Assembly: GCA_026421105.1 (NCBI GenBank)
Contig: JAPKDI010000021.1
Span: forward strand, 1-11,424
Origin: Alphaproteobacteria bacterium
GTDB lineage: Bacteria > Pseudomonadota > Alphaproteobacteria > SHVP01
Length of the DNA stretch: 11,424 bases
Direction of reading: 5' to 3'
Positions 1 to 7,571 of the stretch are shown here, piece by piece (the stretch's first letter is position 1; every line of letters begins with the position of its first letter). The position numbers and the translations under genes are program-made. The notes beneath the pieces are model-generated. The model saw nothing but the letters and a program-made list of their open reading frames with translations, was not told the DNA's origin and ran no database searches.

Positions 1-8
1 CGTCAACG

Positions 9-1448
9 TTAGCTGGCGGCGCGGAGCGGCAGGTCGGCGCCAGGGTCGTCCTCCTGCGACGCCGCTTTGCGCAGGACGGTGATGCCCGGGCTCTCGGCCT
101 GCGCCACAGCATCGCCGACTGGCGGTAGAACGCCGCTAAAGCCCGCATTCTCGATATCGCTGGCGCCGTCATGCGTACCCCAGCGCAACGAATCGAACGT
201 CGCGCAATGGCTGCAATGGGCGATCCAGGCGTCGTGCGCATGACCGCAGACATTACACGTCCAGGTCGGTTCGGTTGCCGATGCAACGCGCTCCATCCAC
301 GGGCGCGCTGCTGTAGGACCGTGGGCCTTTTCTTCGATATCCGCCTTAAGCCGGATGATCGGCGCGCTGGCATCGGGATCGTCGGCGTGGGAACCAAGTA
401 TCTCGGCCGCCCGCTCGGTTTGACCGGCATCCAGCACGGCGGCGGAATGCGCGGCGCGCGAATCGATGTCGTCAGGGCGCGTCGCGATGAGATTCTCGAG
501 GCGAGGCAGATAGTCCGCGGCATCGTCGGCAGCAAAAAGAACACGATGCGCAACGGCAAGTTCCGGATGCGGCGCTAGATGCCACGCTTGCTCCAGGAGG
601 TGGAGGGCGCGGCGGCGTTTGCCGGCGGCACCAAGCAGCTCTACTGCAAACAGGGTCGCTGGTAAAAACCCAGGTTCGAGCGCGTGAGCTTTTAGGGCCG
701 TTTTCCGCGCCGCTGTGGCGTCGCCGCTTTCGCGCAAACCGCGAGCGATATGGAGCGCGGCGATTGCTTGGCGCCGGCGCCCGTCGGTTTCGCTCAACGT
801 TCGCGCGGTGACGGCGCGGGTGACTACGCGCTCGGCCTCTCGCCAATTACCGGCCCGCGCCTCGAGATCGAAGAGTGCAAATAAAACCCATGGCGCCTGA
901 GGATTCAGCGCGTAGGCGCGCCGCGCCAGAGTCAGGGCGCCGGCATGATCGCCGCTTCTATTGGCCTGGCCAACGAGACCCCGCAGGCCCAGAAACTCAA
1001 GCTCGGGCCGTTTGAGCATGGCAGAGAAGTAACGCCGCGCCGCTTTGTCGTCGCCGCTGAGCTGGGCCGCCTGCGCCGCCAGTAGCATCGTCAGCGGGGT
1101 TTCGGTGAGGTAGCGCTCGGCCTCACGTGAAAACCGCTGGGCGGCCGCCCGATCCCCGGCGGCAACGGCGACCATGCCGCGGGTTAGCGCAAGTTGTCCC
1201 CGGTTGTGGCGACGCCGTGAACGAGCTTGCGCAAGTTCGGCAGGGCCCTGCCGAACCCATCGCCATATTTGGAAAAGAATCGCAGCAACGATCATCAGCA
1301 CTACCGCAGTCCCAATGCCAAGCCCAACCGGCATCTCAATACGATAGCCACTCCAGTCCATACCGAGTTGCCCCGGCTGATCAGCAAGCCACGCCGCAAG
1401 GCCGCCGACAACAATCAAAAAGACAAAGGCAGTGATTGCGCGGGTCAT
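9..1448 (-). CDS. hemY: HemY-family TPR membrane protein with C-terminal zinc ribbon
   Basis: This 479-residue inner-membrane protein of the HemY family is the last gene of the heme operon. It is not the protoporphyrinogen oxidase that shares the name; its biochemical role is unsettled. Two hydrophobic segments lie near the N-terminus (about residues 5-21 and 41-61), followed by an arginine-rich stretch (about 62-83) and a helical, alanine-rich TPR-like region (about 85-385). Near the C-terminus is a four-cysteine ribbon, C398-x2-C401-x10-C412-x2-C415, flanked by W396 and W423 and resembling the rubredoxin-like module of LapB. The tail after it is acidic and proline-containing and looks disordered. 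The ATG start lies 3 bases after the mic60 stop with no strong ribosome site, so translation is probably coupled. HemY assignment is strong from architecture and operon position; the ribbon function is inference. Confidence 0.88.
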   Translation of the reverse strand: MTRAITAFVFLIVVGGLAAWLADQPGQLGMDWSGYRIEMPVGLGIGTAVVLMIVAAILFQIWRWVRQGPAELAQARSRRRHNRGQLALTRGMVAVAAGDRAAAQRFSREAERYLTETPLTMLLAAQAAQLSGDDKAARRYFSAMLKRPELEFLGLRGLVGQANRSGDHAGALTLARRAYALNPQAPWVLFALFDLEARAGNWREAERVVTRAVTARTLSETDGRRRQAIAALHIARGLRESGDATAARKTALKAHALEPGFLPATLFAVELLGAAGKRRRALHLLEQAWHLAPHPELAVAHRVLFAADDAADYLPRLENLIATRPDDIDSRAAHSAAVLDAGQTERAAEILGSHADDPDASAPIIRLKADIEEKAHGPTAARPWMERVASATEPTWTCNVCGHAHDAWIAHCSHCATFDSLRWGTHDGASDIENAGFSGVLPPVGDAVAQAESPGITVLRKAASQEDDPGADLPLRAAS

Positions 1449-1451
1449 GAG

Positions 1452-2738
1452 TTAGCCCGCTCTGCCAATAGCTAAGGCTTGGGCGCTGAGATCATCGAGT
1501 GCAAGTTCCGCGTCCAAGCGCCGCTGCGCACGACTCAGCCATCCATCAATTTCGACTGATTGTCCGACGAGAGTCGAGGCCTCGTCGACGGCGCGCGCCA
1601 GATCGCCGTCTTCCAGAAAACGTTCAGTTCTGGCAACCACCGCTTCGGCAGACTGACCAGCGACTTCACCGGTGCGCCTCACCGTAACAAGGGATGTCAC
1701 CCGGCTCAGCGTCTGGCCGACCCAAGTTCTGTCGCCGGACAGCGCGCCCTGCGCCGCACGTCCTGCGAGTGATGTAAAAGAGCGCTGTAGCCCAACCAAT
1801 GTTGGCAGACCAGCCTCTGCCAAAACAGCAAGGCGGTCGAGCGGGTCAATGAGCTGAGAGGCCTGTAAGGTCAGCGATAGGGCGCGAACGGTTTGGAGTT
1901 CAACGTTGAACGGTCGGCCGCTCTGAGCCGAGATACGAAGCGTGCTCAACGACGCGACCAGTGCAGATCGGCCTACCGATTGGTCGAGAGCCGATTCCAA
2001 GGCTCCAGTGCGCAACTCCAGAGACTTAACTGTTCCTACGAGCCCGGAGTCGCCGGGCCGCGTGCGTTCAAGCGCCGCCAGACGATCTTCGACGAACGCC
2101 GTCGCGGCCTTTAGATCTTCAGCTAGCTTGGTCTGCAGTGCGTCGACGGTGGCCGCAAGCTGCGCACTTTCTTGCCGTACCGCGACTAGCATTTCGTCCA
2201 CACGGGTCAGCCGGTCTTGCCCCACGGTGGCATTGGTCCCCGAGGAAGGTTGCGCCTCAATGTCAGCGAGCCGCGCTTCCAAAGCCGCAAGATTAGTCGT
2301 GTTTTTTTCGAGTGATGCGGTCCGCTCCGTCAGAGTACTCAGATCGCTGATCTCACCCCGCAAGAGGCTGAGCTCATTTTCGAGTTTCGCAACGCGTGGG
2401 TCGGAGTCGCTTTTGGCATCGCGGACGAGTGAGTCGATTACACTACCGAGCTGTTCGGTCCGTTTCTCAATGTCACGGAGCCGCGAAAAATCGGCCGGTT
2501 CTGGTCGGGCTGCCGCGAGATCAGTTATGCCGGACAGCTCTGCCAATCGAGGTCCGAGATAGTATTGTGCAAACGGCGCTGCGAACACGCCCATCGCGAA
2601 GACCATAATCAAGCCGGTAAAGAGCGCCGAACGTGAAAGGCCCCTCCTAGCCGGTGCAGGCGGTTGCCCAGCCTTGTGCGGTACCGATTTGGCGGCCGCC
2701 TCGCGGCGTTCCCGCATTTGACGAGGGGTTTGCGTCAT
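1452..2738 (-). CDS. Alphaproteobacterial Mic60/mitofilin homologue (COG4223 type)
   Basis: This 428-residue protein has the Mic60 layout: a short basic, proline-containing cytoplasmic N-terminus (1-36), one membrane span (about 38-58), a long coiled coil rich in Leu, Glu and Arg (about 83-255), and a C-terminal helical domain (about 257-428). That last domain carries the SGRPF signature (273-277) and a final amphipathic helix around DGWLSRAQRRLDAEL (398-412). In mitochondria Mic60 shapes crista junctions; alphaproteobacterial homologues are linked to intracytoplasmic membranes and envelope contact sites. The gene occupies the slot that hemX holds in the E. coli hemCDXY operon. Its ATG overlaps the hemD stop by 4 bases, so translation is likely coupled. 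It could be annotated as HemX-like or hypothetical; the C-terminal signature makes the Mic60 reading better. Confidence 0.85.
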   Translation of the reverse strand: MTQTPRQMRERREAAAKSVPHKAGQPPAPARRGLSRSALFTGLIMVFAMGVFAAPFAQYYLGPRLAELSGITDLAAARPEPADFSRLRDIEKRTEQLGSVIDSLVRDAKSDSDPRVAKLENELSLLRGEISDLSTLTERTASLEKNTTNLAALEARLADIEAQPSSGTNATVGQDRLTRVDEMLVAVRQESAQLAATVDALQTKLAEDLKAATAFVEDRLAALERTRPGDSGLVGTVKSLELRTGALESALDQSVGRSALVASLSTLRISAQSGRPFNVELQTVRALSLTLQASQLIDPLDRLAVLAEAGLPTLVGLQRSFTSLAGRAAQGALSGDRTWVGQTLSRVTSLVTVRRTGEVAGQSAEAVVARTERFLEDGDLARAVDEASTLVGQSVEIDGWLSRAQRRLDAELALDDLSAQALAIGRAG

Positions 2739-3460
2739 CTTCCGCTTTTCGTCATAGCGTCTTTCTGATCGACAAGATCAAGCAAAGTCACGCGATCGGT
2801 CCGCCCCGAGGTTTCGATGCCTCTCCAGGGAAGATCCGCGACGGCCGCAGCGACGGCCGGACTAAGGCAAAATGCCGTTACCGATTCCGTTGCCCGGTCT
2901 AAGCCCGCCATGGTCAGAATCCTAACAAACGTTTGTGCCGTGCGGGGAGAGAAAAACAGCGCACCGTCGATTTCGTGACGCTCCAAGGCGGCTGCACAAT
3001 CAGGTGGAACCGAGTCCACGGCGCGCGCGTCATACGCCACATGCCGCAGAATGTGGTATCCAGCGGAGCACAAGTCAGCGCGCAGATCGCCACGTACATT
3101 CTTTCCAGTTATCCACAGGAGCTTCCCTGCGTCGGAGCGCAGAGTTGCTCGAACTAGCGCCCCGAGGGCGGCGACATCGCCTGACGCCGCCAACGTTGAA
3201 AATCCTGAAGCCTCAGCCTCGCCGGCGGTGCCGTCGCCTACCGCGAGTACAGGAATGTCGCGACGGTCGGTCATTGCACTCAGCGTCCGGACCCCATTGC
3301 GGCTCGTGACCAAAATGGCTTGGACCCCGTCAAGATCTATAGCTGTTCCGAGATGAGTAATTTCCAGGCCTGGAGCGATGAGGCTGCTATGCCCCCTCGC
3401 CGTTAACTCGGCAGCTAGTTGGTCCGCATCTGGCTGCGGTCGGGTGATCAGCAGCCTCAT
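2735..3460 (-). CDS. hemD: Uroporphyrinogen-III synthase
   Basis: HemD closes hydroxymethylbilane into uroporphyrinogen III while inverting ring D, the branch point for heme, siroheme and cobalamin. The 241-residue length is normal for the family. The sequence begins with the typical LLITRPQPDA (3-12) and contains the expected short signatures for this poorly conserved family: VTSRNGV (51-57), ITGKNVRGDL (117-126), Y143 in the central region, and FFSPRTA (169-175), the usual SPRTA loop. The ATG is preceded at 7 bases by GGAGG on the minus strand (3472-3468), inside the end of hemC, and overlaps the hemC stop as ATGA. It directly follows the enzyme that makes its unstable substrate, which fits the pairing. 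Confidence 0.93.
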   Translation of the reverse strand: MRLLITRPQPDADQLAAELTARGHSSLIAPGLEITHLGTAIDLDGVQAILVTSRNGVRTLSAMTDRRDIPVLAVGDGTAGEAEASGFSTLAASGDVAALGALVRATLRSDAGKLLWITGKNVRGDLRADLCSAGYHILRHVAYDARAVDSVPPDCAAALERHEIDGALFFSPRTAQTFVRILTMAGLDRATESVTAFCLSPAVAAAVADLPWRGIETSGRTDRVTLLDLVDQKDAMTKSGR

Positions 3461-4401
3461 CGGAGTGCCTCCAGAATACTGCCGCCTAAGGCAAGTAATT
3501 CTTGTCCCAGGTCCGCGCCCATCGCGGCCGCATCATTGGCAGCGCCGTGACGTTCGCCAGCGAACGCCTGAGACCCATCGGGCGCAACGACTAATCCACG
3601 CAGCCACAAGTCCTCTGTCTCGTGGGTCGCGTATCCCGCTATCGGGGTCCGACACGAACCGTCTAGCACGAACAGTAACGCACGCTCAGCATCCGCACAT
3701 TTCTGGGTTCTCGGATCGCCAAGCGCCGTCACAAGCGGGTTGATTTCACCGTCGCTCTCACGGGACTCAATTGTCACGATCCCTTGCGCCACCGCGGGCA
3801 GAAACTCTTCTGGTGCCAGTGAGACACCGGCAACATCGGTGCGACCCAGCCGGTTCAAGCCAGCCCGCGCTAAGACGGTTGCAGCCGCAACGCCACCACG
3901 CAGTTTTTCGAGCCGCGTGTCGACATTGCCGCGAAAATCAACAACGCGAAGATCCGACCGGCGATGAAGGAGCTGTGCGCGGCGACGCAATGACGATGTG
4001 CCCACCACCGTGCCGTGCGGGAGTGTCGCAAGCGTCTCTGCTTCCGCAGAGACCAAAACATCGCGCGCGTCTTCGCGCGGTAGCACGGCAGACAACAGGA
4101 GGCCGTGCGGCAGGACCGTCGGCATGTCTTTCATTGAGTGTACGGCAAGGTCGATGCGGCCATCCAGCAAGGCCTCTTCGATCTCTTTGGTGAAGAGGCC
4201 TTTGCCGCCAATCTCTGAAAGATTGCGATCTTGTATGCGATCGCCGGTGGTTTTGATGACCTCAATCGCGACGCCACGCTCGGCAAGATCGGGGAAACGC
4301 GCGAGGAGGCGATCGCGCACGTCGTTCGCCTGAACGAGCGCCAAAGGCGACCCGCGCGTTCCAATCCGGAGGGGTGAGGCACCTTGCCGCGTCACGAACA
4401 C
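3457..4401 (-). CDS. hemC: Porphobilinogen deaminase (hydroxymethylbilane synthase)
   Basis: HemC joins four porphobilinogen molecules into hydroxymethylbilane on a covalently bound dipyrromethane cofactor. Visible family landmarks, numbered from the GTG at 4401, are GTRGSPLAL (14-22), HSMKDMP (88-94) with catalytic Asp92, GTSSLRRR (134-141), DFRGNVDTRL (155-164), and DGSCRTPI around Cys250, the cofactor attachment residue. Length from this start is 314 residues, normal for the family. A longer reading frame is open to 4593, but it would run through the first 145 bases of tsaD, has no family homology there, and is rejected. A second GTG at 4395 is an equal alternative; neither has a clear ribosome site. 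The motif around 203-212 (PAVAQGIVTI) departs from the usual GQGA form. First gene of the minus-strand operon. Confidence 0.93.
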   Translation of the reverse strand: MFVTRQGASPLRIGTRGSPLALVQANDVRDRLLARFPDLAERGVAIEVIKTTGDRIQDRNLSEIGGKGLFTKEIEEALLDGRIDLAVHSMKDMPTVLPHGLLLSAVLPREDARDVLVSAEAETLATLPHGTVVGTSSLRRRAQLLHRRSDLRVVDFRGNVDTRLEKLRGGVAAATVLARAGLNRLGRTDVAGVSLAPEEFLPAVAQGIVTIESRESDGEINPLVTALGDPRTQKCADAERALLFVLDGSCRTPIAGYATHETEDLWLRGLVVAPDGSQAFAGERHGAANDAAAMGADLGQELLALGGSILEALR

Positions 4402-4448
4402 GGGTGTAGAGCACTTGAGCCGTTCTTTGTAGGGAAATCGACCAGCCC
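4402..4448. promoter_or_regulatory. Divergent control region between hemC and tsaD
   Basis: Only 47 bases separate the two start codons, so the promoters of the heme operon and of tsaD must be packed together here or reach into the opposite coding regions. On the minus strand TACAAA (4432-4427) is a possible -10 for hemC with no good -35 at 17 bases. On the plus strand a CTTGAG (4414-4419) resembles the CTTG core of alphaproteobacterial -35 boxes, but no matching -10 is at the right distance. AGGGA (4431-4435) may be the tsaD ribosome site, with a long 13-base spacer. The region is regulatory by position; the exact boxes are not resolved. Confidence 0.45.
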
Positions 4449-5492
4449 GTGCCCGTTCTTGGAATTGAAACCAGCTGTGACGAAACCGCCGCCGCGGTGG
4501 TCGATGGCGACGGCAATATTCTTTCAGACATTGTGCTTTCGCAACTAGACGACCACAGGCCATACGGCGGCGTGGTGCCGGAAATTGCTGCACGCGCTCA
4601 CGTCGAACATCTCGACACCATCATCACACGCGCCATGAACGATGCGGGCCTCGGCTACGCCGACCTCAATGGCATCGCCGCGACCGCCGGGCCGGGCCTT
4701 ATCGGCGGCGTGATGGTTGGCTTGATGACTGGTAAGGCGATCGCTGCGGCGCAAAGAAAACCGTTTGTCGCGGTGAACCATCTTGAAGGCCATGCCCTTA
4801 CAGCGCGCCTGACCCACCAAGCGGCGTTCCCGTATCTTCTACTGTTGATCTCTGGCGGTCACTGCCAGCTGTTGGAGGTGGCCGGCGTCGGCGCGTACCG
4901 CCGAATTGGCACGACTATTGACGATGCAGTGGGCGAGGCCTTTGACAAAACGGCGAAGCTTCTCGGCCTCGGGTTTCCGGGTGGCCCCGCCGTTGAAGCG
5001 GCGGCCTCGCAAGGAGACCCGGTCGCGTTCGCGCTGCCTCGGCCGTTGGCCGGTACCGAAACGTGCGACTTCTCCTTTTCTGGATTGAAAACAGCGGTAC
5101 TCCATGCTGTTCGCGATGCGGCGCCGCTTACCGACGCGCGTCGGGCTGATATGGCCGCGTCGTTTCAGGCAGCCGTTGCCGATGTTCTGGTTGACCGGAC
5201 AGGGCGCGCGATGAACCAGTTCGCCGAGCGCCACCCCAATGCACGGTCGCTTGTTGTGGCAGGTGGCGTGGCCGCCAATCAGGCTTTGCGGGCCCGGCTC
5301 GACCTAGCCGCAGCCGCGCACGACTTCACGCTACTGGTGCCGCCACCCCGATTGTGCACCGACAATGCGGTGATGATCGCGTGGGCAGGCGTAGAACGTT
5401 TGCGCCTTGGATTGACCGACGATTTCGCGGCACCGCCCCGCGCGCGCTGGCCGCTGGACGCGGCGGCTGCAGCGGCGGGCGCAAAGGCTTAG
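4449..5492 (+). CDS. tsaD: tRNA N6-threonylcarbamoyladenosine transferase TsaD
   Basis: TsaD transfers the threonylcarbamoyl group from threonylcarbamoyl-AMP to A37 of tRNAs that read ANN codons, working with TsaB and TsaE, neither of which is in this window. The 347-residue sequence has all the expected Kae1/Qri7 landmarks: [11 protein letters not shown] at 3-13, HLEGH (111-115, metal-binding His111 and His115), ISGGH (134-138), [10 protein letters not shown] (158-167), SGLKT (211-215), GGVAAN (272-277) and CTDNA (303-307) with metal ligand Asp305. The start is GTG, chosen because the family begins two residues before VLGIETS and no earlier start codon lies after the in-frame stop at 4416. 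The alanine-rich end (338-347) is a short tail. It is divergent from hemC, an arrangement common in alphaproteobacteria. Confidence 0.97.
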   Translation: MPVLGIETSCDETAAAVVDGDGNILSDIVLSQLDDHRPYGGVVPEIAARAHVEHLDTIITRAMNDAGLGYADLNGIAATAGPGLIGGVMVGLMTGKAIAAAQRKPFVAVNHLEGHALTARLTHQAAFPYLLLLISGGHCQLLEVAGVGAYRRIGTTIDDAVGEAFDKTAKLLGLGFPGGPAVEAAASQGDPVAFALPRPLAGTETCDFSFSGLKTAVLHAVRDAAPLTDARRADMAASFQAAVADVLVDRTGRAMNQFAERHPNARSLVVAGGVAANQALRARLDLAAAAHDFTLLVPPPRLCTDNAVMIAWAGVERLRLGLTDDFAAPPRARWPLDAAAAAAGAKA

Positions 5493-5512
5493 GCTTGGCA
5501 CCGCGCCGAGTC

Positions 5513-5517
5513 AGGAG
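5513..5517 (+). promoter_or_regulatory. Ribosome binding site of the oxygenase gene
   Basis: AGGAG lies 6 bases before the ATG at 5524. It favours this start over the in-frame ATG at 5542, seven codons in. It sits in the 31-base spacer after tsaD, which shows no terminator, so the gene is probably co-transcribed with tsaD. Confidence 0.7.
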
Positions 5518-5523
5518 ACGCCT

Positions 5524-6180
5524 ATGTTAAAAGAAGAGCAAATGCCCGAGCGGGTCGAGGTGCGCAACGCCTTTCCCACCCCCATCGCGATGGCGAAGCT
5601 GCCGGATGCCGAGGCGCTCAACAAAAAACTTAAGAAGCTGATTCTCGCGCGAGAGAAGAAAGAGGCGCCGCGCGATTCCTATGACAGCAACATCGGCGGT
5701 TGGCACTCCGAACGAAATCTACCCGAGTGGGGTGGGCCTGGCGGCAAACAGATTATCGAGAGCGCGCGCCTCCTGGCTGACCGCATGACGGCAAGCCGCA
5801 CAGGTCGTCCGACAGACGTTGAGTGGCAGGTGAATGCCTGGGCCAATATAAATCGAGCCGGACACAGCAATGAGTTCCATGTTCATCCCGGATGTTTCTG
5901 GTCGGGAGTCTACTACGTCGACGATGCCGGTTGCGCCGAAGACAAAGCGCTGGGCGGTGAGTTCGTGATTATGGATCCGCGCGGGCCAGGGCCGTCGATG
6001 TACGCCCCATCTCTGTGCTTTCAGGGGCCGGGGGGCAATTCCGTTGGCGCGACCGAACTGTTGAGCCCTCGGTCGGGTGTCATGTTGATGTTCCCATCGT
6101 GGCTTTCACATGGTGTCCGTCCCTACCACGGCTCCGGCGATCGGATTTCCATCGCGCTCAACCTGGCCGTGGCGAGTTAG
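5524..6180 (+). CDS. Putative 2-oxoglutarate/Fe(II) oxygenase, TIGR02466 type
   Basis: This 218-residue soluble protein resembles the TIGR02466 family, predicted 2-oxoglutarate- and iron-dependent oxygenases with no established substrate. A conserved early GGWHS (58-62) is followed by a double-stranded beta-helix core: NEFHVHPG (116-123), SGVYYV (127-132), a GGEFVIMDP strand (144-152), then GVMLMFPSWLSHGV (185-198) and DRISIALN (206-213). By analogy the iron ligands would be in H119-x-H121 and H196, with Arg207 holding 2-oxoglutarate. The usual HxD/E first motif reads HxH here, as I recall for this family, so ligand assignment is uncertain. It lies between tsaD and gpsA, 31 bases after the first and 2 before the second. 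The substrate cannot be told; the N-terminal 15 residues and a Lys-rich helix (31-47) give no clue. Confidence 0.75.
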   Translation: MLKEEQMPERVEVRNAFPTPIAMAKLPDAEALNKKLKKLILAREKKEAPRDSYDSNIGGWHSERNLPEWGGPGGKQIIESARLLADRMTASRTGRPTDVEWQVNAWANINRAGHSNEFHVHPGCFWSGVYYVDDAGCAEDKALGGEFVIMDPRGPGPSMYAPSLCFQGPGGNSVGATELLSPRSGVMLMFPSWLSHGVRPYHGSGDRISIALNLAVAS

Positions 6181-6182
6181 TT

Positions 6183-7181
6183 ATGGCGGTCCACAAATTC
6201 GGCGTCATCGGTGCCGGCGCGTGGGGTACCGCACTGGCCAACGTAGTGGCCGCGAACGGTAAAGCCTGCGTGCTCTGGGCGCGTGAGGAAGAGGTCGTGA
6301 ACGCGGTCAACACCGACCACCGGAACCCCGTCTTTCTGCCGGATGTCGAGATCAATCCCCATGTCCGGGCGACCAGCGATCTAGCTGATGCATGCAACGC
6401 CGAGGCCCTCCTGTTCGTCGCCCCGACCCAACACCTCAGGTCAGTTGCGGAAAGCGCAGCGCCGCATATTCGCGACGGCCTGCCGGTTGTCCTGTGCGCC
6501 AAAGGCATTGAACTGGGTAGCAACGCATTGTTGAGCGAGGTCTTGCACGAAACGGTTCCGCATGCGCTGCCGGCCGTGCTGTCAGGACCGACATTTGCAG
6601 ATGAAGTCGCACGCGGGTTGCCGACGGGTGTGACGTTGGCGTGCGCCGACGATGCGGTCGGAATTGACCTCGCAGAAAGTCTGGGCAGCCCGACCTTTCG
6701 TCCCTACTTGTCGTCGGATGTGATCGGGGCCCAGATTGGTGGGGCGTTCAAGAATGTGCTTGCGATCGCCGCCGGCATCGTCGCCGGGCGCGCCCTTGGC
6801 GAAAATGCGAAGGCCGCCGTCATCACGCGCGGCCTGGCCGAAATGCTGCGCATCGGCGAGGCAATGGGGGGGGACGGTATTACGTTGATGGGGTTGAGCG
6901 GGTTAGGCGACCTGGTCCTGACCTGCGGGTCCTCAAAATCGCGTAACCACACGCTTGGCGTCGCGCTTGCGCGCGGCGAGGCTGCCAAAGATTTTCTCAG
7001 CGCGCGTAACTCTGTTGCCGAGGGTGCCTACACCGCCGCGGCCGCTATGGCGATTGCCCGGGAAAAGAAGATTGACTTGCCCATTTGCGAAGCGGTCGAC
7101 GCCGTGATCCATCAAGGTGTCGGCCTTGATAAGGCCATCGAGGCCTTGCTAAACCGCCCGTTCCGCGCCGAAACAGGCTAG
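6183..7181 (+). CDS. gpsA: Glycerol-3-phosphate dehydrogenase [NAD(P)+]
   Basis: GpsA reduces dihydroxyacetone phosphate to sn-glycerol 3-phosphate, the backbone of membrane phospholipids, in the cytoplasm. The 332-residue sequence has the Rossmann motif GVIGAGAWGTALA (7-19), NPVFLPD (48-54), VLCAKGIE (103-110), SGPTFADEVARGLPTG (134-149), the catalytic Lys190 in GAFKNVLAIAAG (187-198), and GLSGLGDLVLTC (237-248) followed by SKSRNH (251-256). The start is the ATG two bases after the oxygenase stop; a longer in-frame extension back to 6015 overlaps the oxygenase gene and has no family homology. The ribosome site is weak (GGCGAG near 6171), so coupling with the preceding gene is likely. Following tsaD with gpsA is common in alphaproteobacteria. 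Confidence 0.97.
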   Translation: MAVHKFGVIGAGAWGTALANVVAANGKACVLWAREEEVVNAVNTDHRNPVFLPDVEINPHVRATSDLADACNAEALLFVAPTQHLRSVAESAAPHIRDGLPVVLCAKGIELGSNALLSEVLHETVPHALPAVLSGPTFADEVARGLPTGVTLACADDAVGIDLAESLGSPTFRPYLSSDVIGAQIGGAFKNVLAIAAGIVAGRALGENAKAAVITRGLAEMLRIGEAMGGDGITLMGLSGLGDLVLTCGSSKSRNHTLGVALARGEAAKDFLSARNSVAEGAYTAAAAMAIAREKKIDLPICEAVDAVIHQGVGLDKAIEALLNRPFRAETG

Positions 7182-7198
7182 GTGCGTCACCATATCGC

Positions 7199-7229
7199 GA
7201 CGGCCCAACGCTGGCGGTCACGCGCCGTC
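7199..7229 (+). other. Possible stem-loop between gpsA and the first yciI gene
   Basis: GACGGC (7199-7204) and GCCGTC (7224-7229) form a perfect 6-bp GC-rich stem around a 19-base loop in the 88-base gap after gpsA. It is followed by TTCCGTT rather than a real run of T, so it is at best a weak terminator or an RNA-processing hairpin. No convincing -35/-10 pair is visible downstream of it before the next gene, which leaves open whether the small-gene unit has its own promoter. Confidence 0.25.
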
Positions 7230-7256
7230 TTCCGTTACATTGGCGGCTACCAAACT

Positions 7257-7264
7257 GGGAGGAG
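7257..7264 (+). promoter_or_regulatory. Strong ribosome binding site of the first yciI gene
   Basis: GGGAGGAG ends 5 bases before the ATG at 7270 and is the best Shine-Dalgarno sequence in the window. It fixes the start at 7270 and rejects the in-frame ATG at 7240, which lies before it. It suggests efficient initiation at the head of the coupled four-gene unit. Confidence 0.8.
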
Positions 7265-7269
7265 CCACA

Positions 7270-7569
7270 ATGGCCTATTACGCGATCTACTGCGCCGACA
7301 GCGCCGAAGGCACCAGTCTTCGCAGGGAACACCACGAAGCCCACAAGAAACACATCGGGCTACACATTAAGCAGTTGATGCTGGCCGGCCCGTGCCCGCC
7401 GATGGAAGGCCAAGAACGCGAAGCGAGTTTCCTTATCGTCGAAGCCGCCGATGCAGCCGCCGCGCAAGCTATGGTTGAGAACGACCCGTTCCATGCTGCT
7501 GGCGTTTGGGACACCGTCATCGTACGCGAATTTAATCCTGTGGTCGGTGCCTGGGCGCCGAAGGTCTAG
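7270..7569 (+). CDS. YciI-like protein, first copy (divergent)
   Basis: This 99-residue protein has the ferredoxin-like YciI fold pattern: a first strand AYYAIYC (2-8), a helix rich in histidine (H21, H22, H25, H28, H32), AGP (39-41), a strand SFLIVEA (53-59), an alanine-rich helix (60-70), NDPF (71-74) with Asp72, and a final strand VIVREF (83-88). YciI proteins are small dimers with a proposed His/Asp active site and no settled physiological reaction. It aligns without gaps to the next gene, sharing H28, G40-P41 and D72-P73, but is less canonical: it lacks the usual D-R-P motif after strand 1. The start follows the strong ribosome site 5 bases upstream. First of four tightly packed genes; the stop is 2 bases before the next start. 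Confidence 0.8.
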   Translation: MAYYAIYCADSAEGTSLRREHHEAHKKHIGLHIKQLMLAGPCPPMEGQEREASFLIVEAADAAAAQAMVENDPFHAAGVWDTVIVREFNPVVGAWAPKV

Positions 7570-7571
7570 TC

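Noticed and set aside
1942..2562. 206-codon open frame antisense to mic60
   Set aside because: Its serine/arginine-rich composition is what the complement of a Leu/Glu/Ala coiled-coil gene gives; mic60 fits the operon and family.
4402..4593. N-terminal extension of hemC to an ATG at 4593
   Set aside because: It would cover the divergent gap and the first 145 bases of tsaD on the opposite strand, and the extra residues are arginine-rich with no HemC homology. HemC length is normal without it.
6015..6182. N-terminal extension of gpsA to 6015
   Set aside because: It lies inside the oxygenase coding region in another frame; GpsA homology begins right after the ATG at 6183.
7182..7269. A promoter for the yciI-EVE unit in the gap after gpsA
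   Set aside because: No -35/-10 pair with acceptable spacing was found; read-through from gpsA is as likely.
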